DNA from: Dyella japonica DSM 16301
GTDB lineage: Bacteria; Pseudomonadota; Gammaproteobacteria; Xanthomonadales; Rhodanobacteraceae
Assembly (NCBI RefSeq): GCF_001010355.1
Contig: NZ_JPLA01000030.1
Span: 124,001-188,000, forward strand
Length of the DNA: 64,000 nucleotides
Direction: 5' to 3'
This document shows positions 39,021 to 49,218 of the stretch, in pieces. Positions within the stretch are counted from its first letter, which is position 1; each line of letters starts with the position of its first letter. The notes beneath the pieces were generated by a model. The model did not search any database. It was not told the origin of the DNA and saw nothing but the letters and a program-made list of their open reading frames with translations. Both the position numbers and the translations under genes were made by a program.

Positions 39021-40817
39021 ATGTCCGCACGCCCATCCCGCTGTTCGCGTCTTTACGCCGTCACGGTCCTCGCCGCGATGACGAGCTTTTACGTGGGGCA
39101 CGCCGCGGCCGAGGACATCAGTCGTGGTGATCGCTACTCGGGCAACAGCTGGGCCTCGCGCTCGCCGGTGATCGCGCAGCACGGCATCGCCGCGACCGAG
39201 CAGCCGCTCGCCTCGCAGGTCGCCATCGACATCCTCAAGAAGGGCGGTAGCGCGGTGGATGCGGCGATTGCCGCCAATGCTGCGCTGGGCCTGATGGAGC
39301 CGGTGCTCAACGGCATCGGCGGCGACTGCTTCGTGATCGTGTGGGATCCCAAGACGCGCAAGCTCTACGGCTATAACGGCTCCGGCCCGTCGGCCAAGGG
39401 GCGCGATCTGGCCAGGATGCAGGCCGAGGTGAAGGCCGCCTATGCCAAGGCCGGCATGCCGATCAAGGATCACATTCCTTCGGTGGGCTCACTCCCGATC
39501 ACGGTGCCGGGTACGGTGGATGCGTGGTTCGCGCTGCACGAGAAGTTCGGCAAGCTGCCCATCGCCGACGATCTGGCGCCCACCATCGCCTATGCGAAGG
39601 ACGGCTTTCCCATCACCCAGCTGGTGGCCAAATACTGGAAGGGCAACTTCGCCGCGTTCGAGCGCGAGAAGGGCTTGATCGAGGAACTGGACAACGCCCG
39701 CCACACCTATCTCATCGACGGGCACACGCCCGCCGAAGGCGAGGTGTTTCGCAATCCCGATCTTGCCCGCACGCTCAGCATGATTGCCGAGGGCGGCCGC
39801 GACGCGTTCTACAAGGGCGCCATCGCCCACACCATGGACGCCTATTTCAAGCGCATTGGCGGCGACCTGCGCTACGACGATTTCGCCAGCTACCACGGCG
39901 AGTGGGTGACGCCGCAGTCGGTGAATTATCGCGGTGTCGATGTCTACGAACTGCCGCCGAACGGGCAGGGTTTCGCGGCGCTGGAAATGCTGCAGATACT
40001 CAAGGGTTTTGACCTGCGCAAGATGGGCGTGGGCAGCGCCGACGCCATCACCGCGATGCTTGAAGCCAAGCGCCTGGCCTATGAAGACCTGGCCAAGTTC
40101 TACGCCGATCCAAACTTCGTCAAGGTACCGATGAAGGGCCTGATTTCCGAAGGCTACGCCGAGCAGCGGCGCAAGGAGATCCATCTGGATCACGCCAATC
40201 CTTCGATCGGTCCCGGCGATCCGCGCCTGTTCAATGGCGACACCACGTATTTCGCCACCGCGGACAAGGACGGCATGATGGTATCGATCATCCAGTCCAA
40301 CTATCGCGGCATGGGCTCGGGCCTGGTGGCCGACGGACTGGGCTTCATGTTCCAGGATCGCGGCGAGCTGTATTCGCTCAAGCCCAAGGCCGCCAATGTG
40401 TATGCCGCGGGCAAGCGGCCGTTCCACACCATCATCCCGGGCTTTGCCATGAAGGATGGCGAGCCGTGGCTGGCGTTCGGCGTGATGGGCGGCGACATGC
40501 AGCCCCAGGCCCATGTGCAGGTGCTGACCAATATCATCGATTTCGGCATGAACGTGCAGGACGCCGGCGACGCTGCGCGCTGGCGCCACTACGGCAACGC
40601 CGAGCCGACCGGCGAGCCCTCGCTCGGCATCGGCAAAGTCGAGATGGAGTCGGGTTTTGACGCCAATGTGAAGGCGCAATTGACACAACGCGGCTATACG
40701 ATCGAGCCGGGCACGGGCAATTTCGGTGGCTACGAGGCCATCCTGTTCGACCCGAAGCAGCGGGTGTACTGGGGCGCCACCGAAATGCGCAAGGATGGCG
40801 AGGTGGTCGGCTACTGA
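39021..40817 (+). CDS. Exported gamma-glutamyltransferase-like Ntn hydrolase
   Basis: The product is 598 residues: signal peptide (about 1-30), then a precursor that should cut itself before Thr408 in GDTTYFATADKDG, as in gamma-glutamyltransferases. This threonine would be the nucleophile of the small subunit. The donor-site serine pair of E. coli GGT (KRPLSSMSP) is replaced by His469-Thr470 (KRPFHTIIP), and the GGSR motif by GGDMQPQ. That pattern belongs to the YwrD/cephalosporin-acylase-like branch, so a true glutathione-degrading GGT is doubtful. It stands alone: 134 bases after the transporter gene and 104 before the DedA gene. Confidence 0.88.
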   Translation: MSARPSRCSRLYAVTVLAAMTSFYVGHAAAEDISRGDRYSGNSWASRSPVIAQHGIAATEQPLASQVAIDILKKGGSAVDAAIAANAALGLMEPVLNGIGGDCFVIVWDPKTRKLYGYNGSGPSAKGRDLARMQAEVKAAYAKAGMPIKDHIPSVGSLPITVPGTVDAWFALHEKFGKLPIADDLAPTIAYAKDGFPITQLVAKYWKGNFAAFEREKGLIEELDNARHTYLIDGHTPAEGEVFRNPDLARTLSMIAEGGRDAFYKGAIAHTMDAYFKRIGGDLRYDDFASYHGEWVTPQSVNYRGVDVYELPPNGQGFAALEMLQILKGFDLRKMGVGSADAITAMLEAKRLAYEDLAKFYADPNFVKVPMKGLISEGYAEQRRKEIHLDHANPSIGPGDPRLFNGDTTYFATADKDGMMVSIIQSNYRGMGSGLVADGLGFMFQDRGELYSLKPKAANVYAAGKRPFHTIIPGFAMKDGEPWLAFGVMGGDMQPQAHVQVLTNIIDFGMNVQDAGDAARWRHYGNAEPTGEPSLGIGKVEMESGFDANVKAQLTQRGYTIEPGTGNFGGYEAILFDPKQRVYWGATEMRKDGEVVGY

Positions 40818-40921
40818 GGCTGCGCTCGGGGCAGCCCGGTTAGCCGAAAGAGTCGATTGTTTTTACGAGCGCCGGCCCCAATGATGGAGGGGCCGCAAGA
40901 TGTCATCGGTCGAGGTTAGTC

Positions 40922-41896
40922 ATGGCCCACCACATCATCGAGCTCATCGCCCAATACGGGCTGCTGCTGGTGTTCGTCAACGTGCTGATCGAGCAGGCCG
41001 GTGTGCCGTTGCCGGCCGTGCCGACCATGATCGTCGCCGGCGCCCTGGCCTCGACCGAGCGCCTGCCGTTGAGCGGCGTGGTCGCGGTGGCGGTGCTGGC
41101 CTGCCTGCTGGCCGACTATGCCTGGTATGCGGCGGGCCGCTATTTTGGCGGCGGGGTGATGCGCACGCTGTGCCGGATCTCCTTGTCGCCCGATTCCTGC
41201 GTGAAGCAATCGGAGCTGCGCTTCCAGCGCTGGCGCGGCGGCGTGCTGCTGCTGGCCAAGTTCGTGCCGGGTCTCTCTACCGTGGCGCCGCCGCTGGTTG
41301 GTGCGATGGGACTGCGGACGGCACCGTTCGTGTTTTTCGATGGTGTGGGATCGCTGCTCTGGGTCGGCGTGGCGGTGAGCCTGGGCTATGTGTTCTCGAC
41401 CCAGATCGATGACCTGCTGGTCACCCTGGCCAATGCCGGCAGCGTGGCGCTGATGCTGATCGGCAGCCTGCTGGTGCTCTACATCATCATGAAGTGGTGG
41501 CAGCGCCATCGCCTGATCCGCGCCTTGCGCATGGCGCGCATCACCGTGCAGGAACTCAACGACGAATTGAACAAGGGCCGCACTCCGGCCATCGTGGACG
41601 TGCGTTCGGAAGCGGCGCGCATACTCGATTCGCGCGTCATCCCCGGCGCCCTGCTGGCCGATGTGAACAGCGTCGACCTGATCGTCAATGCGGTGCCGCT
41701 GGATGCGGAGCTGGTGATCTATTGCACCTGCCCGAACGAGGCTTCGGCCGCCCTGGTGGCCAAGGCGCTGATGTCGCGTGGGTATAAACGGGTGCGTCCG
41801 TTGCTGGGTGGGCTGGATGCTTGGGATGAGGCCGGCTACCCGGTCAATCGCGCGCCGGCGGCGAATGATGGCAACGTGATTTCCCACGCCGTCTGA
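40922..41896 (+). CDS. DedA-family membrane protein fused to a rhodanese domain
   Basis: The product is 324 residues. The N-terminal part (about 1-195) is a DedA/VTT membrane domain with VNVLIEQAGVPLPAVPTMI and FVPGLSTVAPPLVGAMG; DedA proteins are linked to lipid scrambling and recycling of undecaprenyl phosphate. The C-terminal part (about 215-310) is a cytoplasmic rhodanese with Cys268 in IYCTCPNEAS as the likely sulfur-carrying residue; Cys270 lies two places on. The fused layout is known in proteobacteria, but its job is not. A short GC hairpin (40874-40894) lies just before the gene. Confidence 0.88.
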   Translation: MAHHIIELIAQYGLLLVFVNVLIEQAGVPLPAVPTMIVAGALASTERLPLSGVVAVAVLACLLADYAWYAAGRYFGGGVMRTLCRISLSPDSCVKQSELRFQRWRGGVLLLAKFVPGLSTVAPPLVGAMGLRTAPFVFFDGVGSLLWVGVAVSLGYVFSTQIDDLLVTLANAGSVALMLIGSLLVLYIIMKWWQRHRLIRALRMARITVQELNDELNKGRTPAIVDVRSEAARILDSRVIPGALLADVNSVDLIVNAVPLDAELVIYCTCPNEASAALVAKALMSRGYKRVRPLLGGLDAWDEAGYPVNRAPAANDGNVISHAV

Positions 41897-41905
41897 TCCT
41901 GGCCG

Positions 41906-41986
41906 TGTAGGAGCGCACCCTGTGCGCGATCGCCGACCGTAGGGCGGCCTGTTCGGCCGCGTTCGCGCACAGGGTGCGCTCCTACA
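41906..41986. repeat. REP-like inverted repeat, copy 4
   Basis: Arms of about 24 bases with the core GAGCGCACCCTGTGCGCG and its reverse complement, spaced by about 33 bases. It starts 9 bases after the DedA-rhodanese stop and separates that gene from the kdp locus; as RNA it may act as a terminator-like hairpin. Confidence 0.9.
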
Positions 41987-42114
41987 AAGGTTTTGCAGCG
42001 CCCCGGGGCAAATTTTTACGGCTTCTATACGCGGCAGGGTAAATTCGCTACCCCTTTCTTATGCGCCCCTTCCGACACTAGCACCCGTTAACCAAGACGG
42101 TGAGTCGGACTTCG
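41987..42114 (+). promoter_or_regulatory. Upstream region of the kdp locus
   Basis: This 128-base stretch should carry the KdpE-controlled promoter. It is AT-richer than its surroundings, with a T-run TTTTTACG (42013-42020), TCTATAC (42024-42030), an inverted repeat GGGTA-N7-TACCC (42037-42053) and TTTCTTATG (42056-42063). E. coli KdpE binds a T-rich site before kdpF, so the T-run is the best candidate, but no strict match was found. Confidence 0.4.
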
Positions 42115-42207
42115 ATGGACGCCCTTTACATCCTTTTTTCCCTCGTGCTGTTCGCGGCGGCGCTCGGCTTTCTGCTGATCTGCGACCGCCTCGGCCGCCG
42201 TCCCTGA
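42115..42207 (+). CDS. Small membrane ORF (30 residues) before kdpF
   Basis: Reads MDALYILFSLVLFAAALGFL and then LICDRLGRRP: one hydrophobic helix with a charged C-terminal end, much like KdpF in size and layout. GGTGAG lies 10 bases before the ATG; an in-frame GTG at 42100 would add five residues. Small helix proteins of this kind occur before kdpF in other bacteria as far as I recall, without a name. It could be a second KdpF-like stabiliser of KdpABC. Coding is inferred from position, helix and clean start. Confidence 0.6.
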   Translation: MDALYILFSLVLFAAALGFLLICDRLGRRP

Positions 42208-42271
42208 TCGCTGCTCGTCGCCTCCGGCGGCGAGGTCACCGGCGCGCGTCTTTCCTGCGGGAGATCCACCC

Positions 42272-42364
42272 ATGAACGCTTTCTACATTGTGGCTGCCGT
42301 GATCGCGGTGGCCTTGACGGGCTACCTGTGCGTGGCCTTGCTCAAGCCGGAGTGGTTCGAATGA
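42272..42364 (+). CDS. kdpF: Potassium-transporting ATPase subunit KdpF
   Basis: 30-residue membrane peptide that stabilises the KdpABC complex. Its sequence runs [20 protein letters not shown] and ends [10 protein letters not shown]; the LLKPE.F end is the family signature. CGGGAG lies 9 bases upstream of the ATG. Its stop overlaps the kdpA start by ATGA. Confidence 0.9.
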   Translation: MNAFYIVAAVIAVALTGYLCVALLKPEWFE

Positions 42365-44163
42365 CCAGCTTCGATATTTTCCAGGTCATCCTTTTCCTGG
42401 GCGTGCTGCTCGTGCTGATCAAGCCGGTCGGCGCCTATATGGCCATGGCGTTTGCCGATACCCCCAACGGCGTCAATCGCGTGGGTGGCAAGCTGGAGCG
42501 TTTGCTCTATCGCCTCGCCGGCGTGCGCAGCGATGAGCAGATGGGCTGGCGCCGTTACGCCATCGCCATGCTGGTGTTCAACATGCTCGGCCTGTTTGCG
42601 GTCTACGCATTGCAGCGACTGCAGCAGTGGCTGCCGCTGAACCCGCAGCATTTCGATGCGCTGTCGCCGGACCTGGCGATGAATACCGCGATCAGCTTTG
42701 CCAGCAATACCAACTGGCAGGCCTACGGCGGCGAAAGCGCCATGAGCTACCTGACCCAGATGCTGGGCCTGGCGGTGCAGAACTTCCTCTCGGCGGCCAC
42801 CGGTATCGCGGTGTTGCTGGCGGTGGTTCGTGGCTTCACGCGTCGCAGCGCCGACAGCGTGGGCAACTTCTGGGTCGACATGACCCGCACCACGCTTTAC
42901 GTGCTGGTGCCGTTCTCGCTGGTCATTGCGCTGCTGCTGTCCTCGCAGGGCGTGGTGCAGAACTTCAAGGCCTATGTCGACGTGCCGCTGGTGCAGAACA
43001 CCACGGCCGTGGAAACGGTGAAGGACGCCGCCGGCAACACGGTGAAGGATGCGGCCGGCAAGGACATGACCAAGTCCACCACGGTCACCACGCAGACTTT
43101 GCCGATGGGTCCGGCTGCCTCGCAGATCGCCATCAAGCAGCTGGGCACCAACGGCGGCGGTTTCTTCAATGCGAACTCCGCGCATCCGTATGAGAACCCC
43201 ACGCCGTTCAGCAACTTCATCGAGATGCTGGCGATCTTTCTGATTCCTGGGGGACTTTGCTACACCTTCGGCAGCATGGTGGGCGATCGCCGCCAGGGCT
43301 GGGCGATCCTCGCCACCATGCTGCTTATCTTTGTCCCGCTGTGCTTGGGCGCCATCGCTGCAGAACAGGCCGGCAACCCTGCGCTGCACGGACTGGCTGT
43401 GGATCAGCAAGCCTCCGCTTTCCAGGCGGGCGGGAATATGGAAGGCAAGGAAACGCGCTTCGGCATCGCTGCCAGCGGCCTGTTCGCCACCATCACCACG
43501 GCAGCCTCCTGCGGCGCAGTGAATGCCATGCACGACTCGCTCACCCCGCTGGGCGGCCTGGTGCCGATGTGGTTGATGCAGCTGGGCGAGGTGATCTTCG
43601 GCGGTGTCGGCTCGGGTCTTTACGGCATGCTCGCGTTCGCCGTGGTCGCGGTGTTCATTGCCGGCCTGATGGTGGGGCGCACGCCGGAATACCTCGGCAA
43701 GAAGATCGAAGCGCACGAAATGAAGATGGCCAGTCTCGCCGTGCTGGTGCCGTGCGCACTGGTGGTGATCTGCACGGCCATCGCGGTGATGACGCCAGCC
43801 GGCGTGGCCGGTGTGGCCAACCCGGGCGCGCATGGTTTCAGCGAAGTGCTGTACGCCGTGTCGTCGGCTGCGAACAACAACGGCAGCGCGTTCGGTGGAC
43901 TGTCCGCCAACACCCCGTTCTGGAACGTGTTGCTGGGCGTGTGCATGTATCTGTCGCGCTTCCTGCTCGCCATTGCCATGCTCGCCATGGCCGGCTCGCT
44001 CGCTGCCAAGCGCCACGTGCCGCCCTCGGCCGGCACGCTGCCCACGCACACACCGCTGTTCGTCACCTTGCTTGCCTGCGTCGTGGTGGTGGTGGGTGCG
44101 CTCACCTTCCTGCCTGCGCTTGCGCTGGGTCCGATCGCCGAATTCCTGATGTCGGTGCGCTGA
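42361..44163 (+). CDS. kdpA: Potassium-transporting ATPase K+-channel subunit KdpA
   Basis: Channel-like subunit of the high-affinity K+ pump, related to Trk/Ktr channels. The product is 600 residues with about ten helices. Selectivity-filter-like stretches are visible: [34 protein letters not shown], and [15 protein letters not shown] periplasmic loop near 215-245 holds a short tandem repeat ([16 protein letters not shown]), a part that varies in the family. ATG 42361 is set by the kdpF overlap and MTSFDIFQ. Confidence 0.97.
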   Translation: MTSFDIFQVILFLGVLLVLIKPVGAYMAMAFADTPNGVNRVGGKLERLLYRLAGVRSDEQMGWRRYAIAMLVFNMLGLFAVYALQRLQQWLPLNPQHFDALSPDLAMNTAISFASNTNWQAYGGESAMSYLTQMLGLAVQNFLSAATGIAVLLAVVRGFTRRSADSVGNFWVDMTRTTLYVLVPFSLVIALLLSSQGVVQNFKAYVDVPLVQNTTAVETVKDAAGNTVKDAAGKDMTKSTTVTTQTLPMGPAASQIAIKQLGTNGGGFFNANSAHPYENPTPFSNFIEMLAIFLIPGGLCYTFGSMVGDRRQGWAILATMLLIFVPLCLGAIAAEQAGNPALHGLAVDQQASAFQAGGNMEGKETRFGIAASGLFATITTAASCGAVNAMHDSLTPLGGLVPMWLMQLGEVIFGGVGSGLYGMLAFAVVAVFIAGLMVGRTPEYLGKKIEAHEMKMASLAVLVPCALVVICTAIAVMTPAGVAGVANPGAHGFSEVLYAVSSAANNNGSAFGGLSANTPFWNVLLGVCMYLSRFLLAIAMLAMAGSLAAKRHVPPSAGTLPTHTPLFVTLLACVVVVVGALTFLPALALGPIAEFLMSVR

Positions 44164-44187
44164 TCAGCGCACCAAGGAAGCAAATCC

Positions 44188-46269
<2,082 letters not shown>

Positions 46270-46316
46270 GTCCACTCATTACTGACGCACTACTGGAATC
46301 TCCGGAGTTCTTTGCC

Positions 46317-46517
46317 ATGCAAGTACTCAAGCTTTCCGTTTCGCTGCCCGACGACACTCACCCAGACATGGAGCTGCGTCTTTCATCAGACGACTCCGCC
46401 TGCGATGTGGTGATCGCACTGCCGGTGCAGGGTCGTCCGCGCGCACCGGTGCGCAGCAGCGAAACGCCGAACAGCGAGCAAGACGAATACGTGCTCGGCG
46501 GTTACGCCGGCATCTGA
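46317..46517 (+). CDS. Small hypothetical protein (66 residues) after kdpB
   Basis: Soluble, acidic protein starting MQVLKLSVSLPDDTHPDMEL; no signal peptide, helix or motif I recognise. A good ribosome site, CCGGAG, lies 9-14 bases before the ATG, and base composition matches its neighbours. It lies 47 bases after kdpB and 81 before the porin gene, so it is probably on the kdp transcript. It may be a local regulator or a chance ORF; no function is claimed. Confidence 0.55.
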   Translation: MQVLKLSVSLPDDTHPDMELRLSSDDSACDVVIALPVQGRPRAPVRSSETPNSEQDEYVLGGYAGI

Positions 46518-46566
46518 TGCAAAGCCGCGGAACAGCGGCCCCACCCTCTCTACCCACAGAAAAGGA

Positions 46567-46583
46567 CGGCTCGCCCCGAGCCG
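46567..46583 (+). other. Short hairpin before the porin-like gene
   Basis: CGGCTCG (46567-46573) pairs with CGAGCCG (46577-46583) around CCC, followed by GTTT. It is too small and T-poor to call a terminator, but it could cut readthrough from kdpB into the porin gene. Confidence 0.35.
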
Positions 46584-46598
46584 GTTTCAGGAACACCC

Positions 46599-48092
46599 AT
46601 GATGTCCAAGAAGCTTCTTTCGTTTGCATTGTTGTTGGCGCTCGCCCCCGCAGGCGAAGCGGCCGCTGCGGCGGCGCCGGTGGCGGGCACCGACGTGATG
46701 CCGGCGGCAGGTCTCGATGACGGCTCGGCCGGTGCGCCGGCGGCTGGCAGCGACGACTGCTCGCAGGGTTTCTTCTCCCGCCTGGGCGCGGCCTATCGCG
46801 CCGATGCCCAGCCGGCCGACCCGAACGCGCCTGCCGCTCCGCGGCGCGCGATGGATGCGCCGCTGGATTCCCCGCCGTTCCCCAATGGCGAATGGCAGCT
46901 CGGCGGCGTGGCCGCACCCATCGGTGTGCCGGTGGCCTATGGTCAGTATCCGCTGCAGAAAGCGCTGTCGTGCACCAAGCTCGGCAACTGGATGAAGCGC
47001 AACCGCATCGAGGTCAATGGCTGGATCAATCCCTCGGCCAATGTCAGTTCGTCGAGCTTCACCAACTATCCGTTGTCGTATGCGACGCGTCCCAATCGCG
47101 TGGAATTCGACCAGTTCGTGTTCAACATCACGCGCGTCGAAGATACCGTGCAGACTGACCACGTGGACTGGGGTTTCAACATCTCCACGCTGTACGGCTA
47201 CGACTATCACTACACGGTGACCAAGGGCGTGTTCAGCAACCAGCTGCTGAATCATCCCAATTCGAACGGCCCGCTGCCGGGTAAGGTCTACGGCATCGAT
47301 CCGATGCTGTTCTATTACGACCTGTACATCCCTACGGTGGCCGAGGGCATGGTAGTGCGCATCGGCCGCTACCTGTCGCTGCCCGATATCGAAGCGCAGT
47401 TCTCGCCGCAGAACTACCTGGTCACGCACTCGATCCTGTACACGGTCGATCCGTATACCCAGACCGGCATCATGACCACGACCAAGCTCAGCCAGCAGTG
47501 GACGCTGCAGCTGGGTGTGAACGCCAGCAACGACACGGCGCCGTGGAACCGTTCGGCACGCCCCTCGCTGCAGGCCTGCGTGCGCTGGGTGTCGAAAGAC
47601 AACAACGACATGCTGTACCCCTGCGTCAACAACTGGAACACCTCCGACTACAACTACAACAACGTGCAGATGTACGTGATGACCTGGGGCCACCGCTTCA
47701 GCCAGAGCGTGCACATGCAGACGGAGGCCTACTACATGTACGGCCGCAATATCCCGGGCTTCGGGCCGGATGGCGAACCGGGCGTGGTTGCCTCCTCGCC
47801 GTATCCGGGCAAGGCGGGCGAGTACGGCGTGGTGAACTACCTCAACTTCGAGTTGAACTCGAGCAACATGATTTCGTTCCGCAACGAGTTCTACAACGAC
47901 CAGAAGGGCCAGCGCACCGGCTACGCCACCAAGTACAGCAGCCACACGCTGGGCCTCACGCACTGGGTGTCGTCGGACTTGGAGATCCGTCCGGAGATCC
48001 GCTACGAGCACTCCTACGACGTGAATGCGTACAACGCCGGCAAGAAGAACTACCAGGCGATCGCGCTGGTTGACGCGATCCTCCACTACTAA
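46599..48092 (+). CDS. Outer-membrane beta-barrel porin (BBP2-like) inside the kdp operon
   Basis: The product is 497 residues with a signal peptide (about 1-24), an alanine/proline-rich stretch to about 90, then a beta-barrel rich in aromatic residues and Asn/Tyr turns, ending with alternating residues ...[11 protein letters not shown]. The stretch [21 protein letters not shown] followed by [17 protein letters not shown] resembles the OmpL-like BBP2 porin family. ATG 46599 or the next ATG (46602) may be used, with AGGA upstream. It sits between kdpB and kdpC (10-base gap to kdpC), so it is surely cotranscribed with kdpC. It may let K+ or counter-ions cross the outer membrane. Confidence 0.8.
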   Translation: MMSKKLLSFALLLALAPAGEAAAAAAPVAGTDVMPAAGLDDGSAGAPAAGSDDCSQGFFSRLGAAYRADAQPADPNAPAAPRRAMDAPLDSPPFPNGEWQLGGVAAPIGVPVAYGQYPLQKALSCTKLGNWMKRNRIEVNGWINPSANVSSSSFTNYPLSYATRPNRVEFDQFVFNITRVEDTVQTDHVDWGFNISTLYGYDYHYTVTKGVFSNQLLNHPNSNGPLPGKVYGIDPMLFYYDLYIPTVAEGMVVRIGRYLSLPDIEAQFSPQNYLVTHSILYTVDPYTQTGIMTTTKLSQQWTLQLGVNASNDTAPWNRSARPSLQACVRWVSKDNNDMLYPCVNNWNTSDYNYNNVQMYVMTWGHRFSQSVHMQTEAYYMYGRNIPGFGPDGEPGVVASSPYPGKAGEYGVVNYLNFELNSSNMISFRNEFYNDQKGQRTGYATKYSSHTLGLTHWVSSDLEIRPEIRYEHSYDVNAYNAGKKNYQAIALVDAILHY

Positions 48093-48102
48093 GGTGAAAT
48101 CC

Positions 48103-48672
48103 ATGGGCAAGCTGATTCGCAGCGCCATCGTGATGCTGCTCCTGATGACCGTGATCACCGGCGTGGCCTACCCGCTGGTGGTCACCGGTGTAGCCCAGGT
48201 GCTGTTCCCGTCGCAGGCGAACGGCAGCCTGATCGACAGGGAAGGCAAGCCGATCGGCTCCACGCTGATCGGCCAGTCGTTCGACGACCCCAAGTATTTC
48301 TGGGGTCGTCCTTCGGCCACCTCGCCGCAGCCCAACAACGCGCTGTCGTCGTCGGGCTCGAACCTGGGGCCGACCAATCCGGCCCTGACGGATGCCGTGA
48401 AGCAGCGCATTGAAGCGCTGCGTGCGGTGGATCCAGGCAACACGGCGGCCGTGCCGGTGGATCTGGTGACGGCCTCGGCCAGCGGACTGGATCCTGAGAT
48501 CTCGCCGGCAGCGGCGGCTTATCAGGTGTCGCGGGTGGCTCGGTTGCGGGGCATGAGTGAGTCGCAGGTGAGGTCGATGGTGATCATGGCGACGACGGGG
48601 CGGCAGTTTGGGATGTTGGGGGAGGCACGGGTCAATGTGCTTAAGCTGAATTTGGCGTTGGATGGACGATGA
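48103..48672 (+). CDS. kdpC: Potassium-transporting ATPase subunit KdpC
   Basis: Single-helix subunit that raises ATP affinity of KdpB and holds the complex together; 189 residues. One membrane segment (about 8-28, [19 protein letters not shown]), then a periplasmic domain with [34 protein letters not shown], and [19 protein letters not shown], all family signatures. ATG 48103 is fixed by [11 protein letters not shown]. The last 100 bases and the following gap use more G-runs than the rest of the gene. Confidence 0.96.
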   Translation: MGKLIRSAIVMLLLMTVITGVAYPLVVTGVAQVLFPSQANGSLIDREGKPIGSTLIGQSFDDPKYFWGRPSATSPQPNNALSSSGSNLGPTNPALTDAVKQRIEALRAVDPGNTAAVPVDLVTASASGLDPEISPAAAAYQVSRVARLRGMSESQVRSMVIMATTGRQFGMLGEARVNVLKLNLALDGR

Positions 48673-48674
48673 GC

Positions 48675-48733
48675 CATCACTTCTCCCTCTCCCCGCCGGG
48701 GAGAGGGCCGGGGTGAGGGGCGGGTGCTCGCGG
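48675..48733. repeat. 59-base direct repeat, copy A, with GC hairpin
   Basis: Begins CATCACTTCTCCCTCTCCCC and ends GGGTGCTCGCGG. Inside, CCCTCTCCCC pairs with GGGGAGAGGG. Copy B at 49079-49137 is the same length and differs at only four bases. It starts 2 bases after the kdpC stop and may end the kdp transcript by its hairpin. Confidence 0.9.
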
Positions 48734-49078
48734 GAACGTTTCATCATTGCCGTCATCCCGGCGCAGGCCGGGATCCAGGTGCAGTGAGCTTCGATCGTTG
48801 CGTTCCCGCCAGCGTGCCGCCTACGCGGCGGGCGTTTCGATCGGCTGCCGCCGCTCGAGTCACTTTTCTTTGCTGGCCCAAAGAAAAGTAACCCAAAGAA
48901 ATGGCCTGATAACGCCCGCAGCATTGTGTTGGGATAAGCCCGAGCGCTCGAGGCACGCCGTCAGGGAACAACCTCCGAGGGTTCACAGCGGATACTTCCA
49001 AGCGCTGCGCAACGCGCCCGAATCGCTGAGGACTTAAAGCGGAGGCTCGCTTCGCATCGCCCCGTGCAGTGCGGTGCA
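48734..49078. other. Repeat-rich spacer between kdpC and kdpD
   Basis: No gene seen. It holds a palindrome ATCCCGGCGCAGGCCGGGAT (48755-48774), of a type found scattered in many proteobacterial genomes, and a perfect inverted repeat ACTTTTCTTTG/CAAAGAAAAGT (48862-48889) around TGGCCC, followed by AACCCAAAGAAA. With the two flanking 59-base direct repeats this makes three repeat kinds in about 460 bases. A kdpDE promoter should lie here or just after, but none is clear. Confidence 0.7.
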
Positions 49079-49137
49079 CATCACTTCTCCCTCTCCCCTG
49101 CGGGGAGAGGGTTGGGGTGAGGGGCGGGTGCTCGCGG
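49079..49137. repeat. 59-base direct repeat, copy B
   Basis: Same 59-base element as at 48675-48733, with four base changes (TG for GC in the hairpin loop and TT for CC after the stem). The two copies are in the same direction and enclose 345 bases, so recombination between them could remove the spacer. Confidence 0.9.
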
Positions 49138-49218
49138 CAGCGTTGCTATCTGCTTGGTGCACTATCCGCCCCGAACCCCAAGTCCTACCCTTATCCCACC
49201 ACCTCCCCAACGACACCC

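Noticed and set aside
42013..42053. Firm KdpE binding site
   Set aside because: The T-run and inverted repeat fit loosely, but the order and spacing differ from the E. coli site; kept only as a low-confidence upstream region.
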